Positions 63,750-64,000 of a stretch of DNA of 64,000 nt are shown piece after piece. Location of the stretch: positions 322,501 through 386,500 of the forward strand of contig JAGUCH010000002.1 of assembly GCA_019096065.1 (NCBI GenBank), read 5' to 3'. Position 1 is the stretch's first letter. The number at the start of each line of letters is the position of its first letter. The stretch is from Paracyclopina nana. Lineage: Eukaryota; Arthropoda; Copepoda; Cyclopoida; Cyclopettidae. The position numbers and the translations under genes were made by a program. The notes under the pieces are model-generated. The model had not been told where the DNA came from. It was given only the letters and a program-made list of their open reading frames with translations, and ran no database searches.

Positions 63750-64000
63750 CAGTGGCTCAAAATGCCTTCAAGACGCGCACGGCGAAAAAACTCGCGAAAT
63801 GGTCAGAGTCAACTTTATTGTAGCCGTCAGCTAAAAACTGAAACTCGGAGCTCCCAACTCAGCAAATTTCCGCGGACAATTTTAATGAATAATCATTAAA
63901 TGCGTTCGGATTTCCTTCTTACATCATTAAAACTAAAAAATTCGATTTAAAAAAAAGTTACGGCCTTTTGAAAAGTAGGCGAAATTGGCTTTTTTTAATT
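63750..64000 (-). repeat. Dispersed repeat, inverted partner of 8315-8575
   Basis: Reverse-complement copy of the block at 8315-8575, reaching the window end. GCTCCCAACTCAGCAAATTT and CTCGCGAAATGGTCAGAGTC are shared landmarks. Confidence 0.75.

Overview
This is nuclear DNA of an animal, most likely an invertebrate. The genes have GT-AG introns, many only 50-60 bp long. The products are metazoan (PDIA6, KAT6/MOZ-type acetyltransferase, HAUS6 augmin subunit, cyclin B, a Golgi carbohydrate sulfotransferase). The non-coding DNA is AT-rich, CpG is not obviously depleted, and private minisatellites fill many introns. I cannot place the phylum; a crustacean-like arthropod is only a guess. Exon models below were built by hand from splice signals, reading-frame continuity and family similarity. 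Every multi-exon model given with full coordinates closes in frame.

Layout, left to right. 1-8 kb: the tail of a plus-strand gene, PDIA6 (minus), an inverted minisatellite, an orphan tyrosine-kinase last exon, a small acidic ERICH2-like gene (minus), a CG-rich satellite, and a four-exon PPPDE (DeSI-type) peptidase gene (plus). 8-11 kb: a foldback element interrupted by a MULE-like MITE with a perfect 9-bp target duplication. 11-30 kb: one large KAT6 gene on the minus strand (10 exons, about 2225 aa). Its introns hold five different satellites, and intron 4 contains a same-strand 611-aa reading frame (zinc-finger repeat, divergent homeodomain, zinc-finger repeat) with its own GC-rich leader. 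30-39 kb: HAUS6 (minus) and cyclin B (plus) diverge from a 0.9-kb spacer. Cyclin B is followed by a decayed tandem copy of its own 3' end. 39-41.4 kb: a sulfotransferase gene (minus). 41.8-43 kb: a foldback element carrying pairs of tRNA-like Pol III modules, with a half copy in cyclin B intron 3.

44-59.7 kb is a direct tandem duplication of a gene I consider the most interesting object here. Each copy has eight exons and encodes an eIF2alpha-kinase (PKR-like) domain, then a second kinase domain with degraded catalytic motifs (a pseudokinase), then a C-terminal domain of about 130-150 aa that I do not recognise. The copies are nearly identical over the N-lobe. They differ sharply in the activation loop and helix F-G region, the part that contacts substrate in eIF2alpha kinases.

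60-64 kb holds a weak three-exon gene model whose first splice donor and last exon have each been amplified in tandem.

Recurring themes are satellites that differ from intron to intron, partial tandem duplication of exon ends (KAT6 region, cyclin B, sulfotransferase), and nested small DNA elements. I saw no reverse transcriptase, LTR element, virus-like element or CRISPR array.
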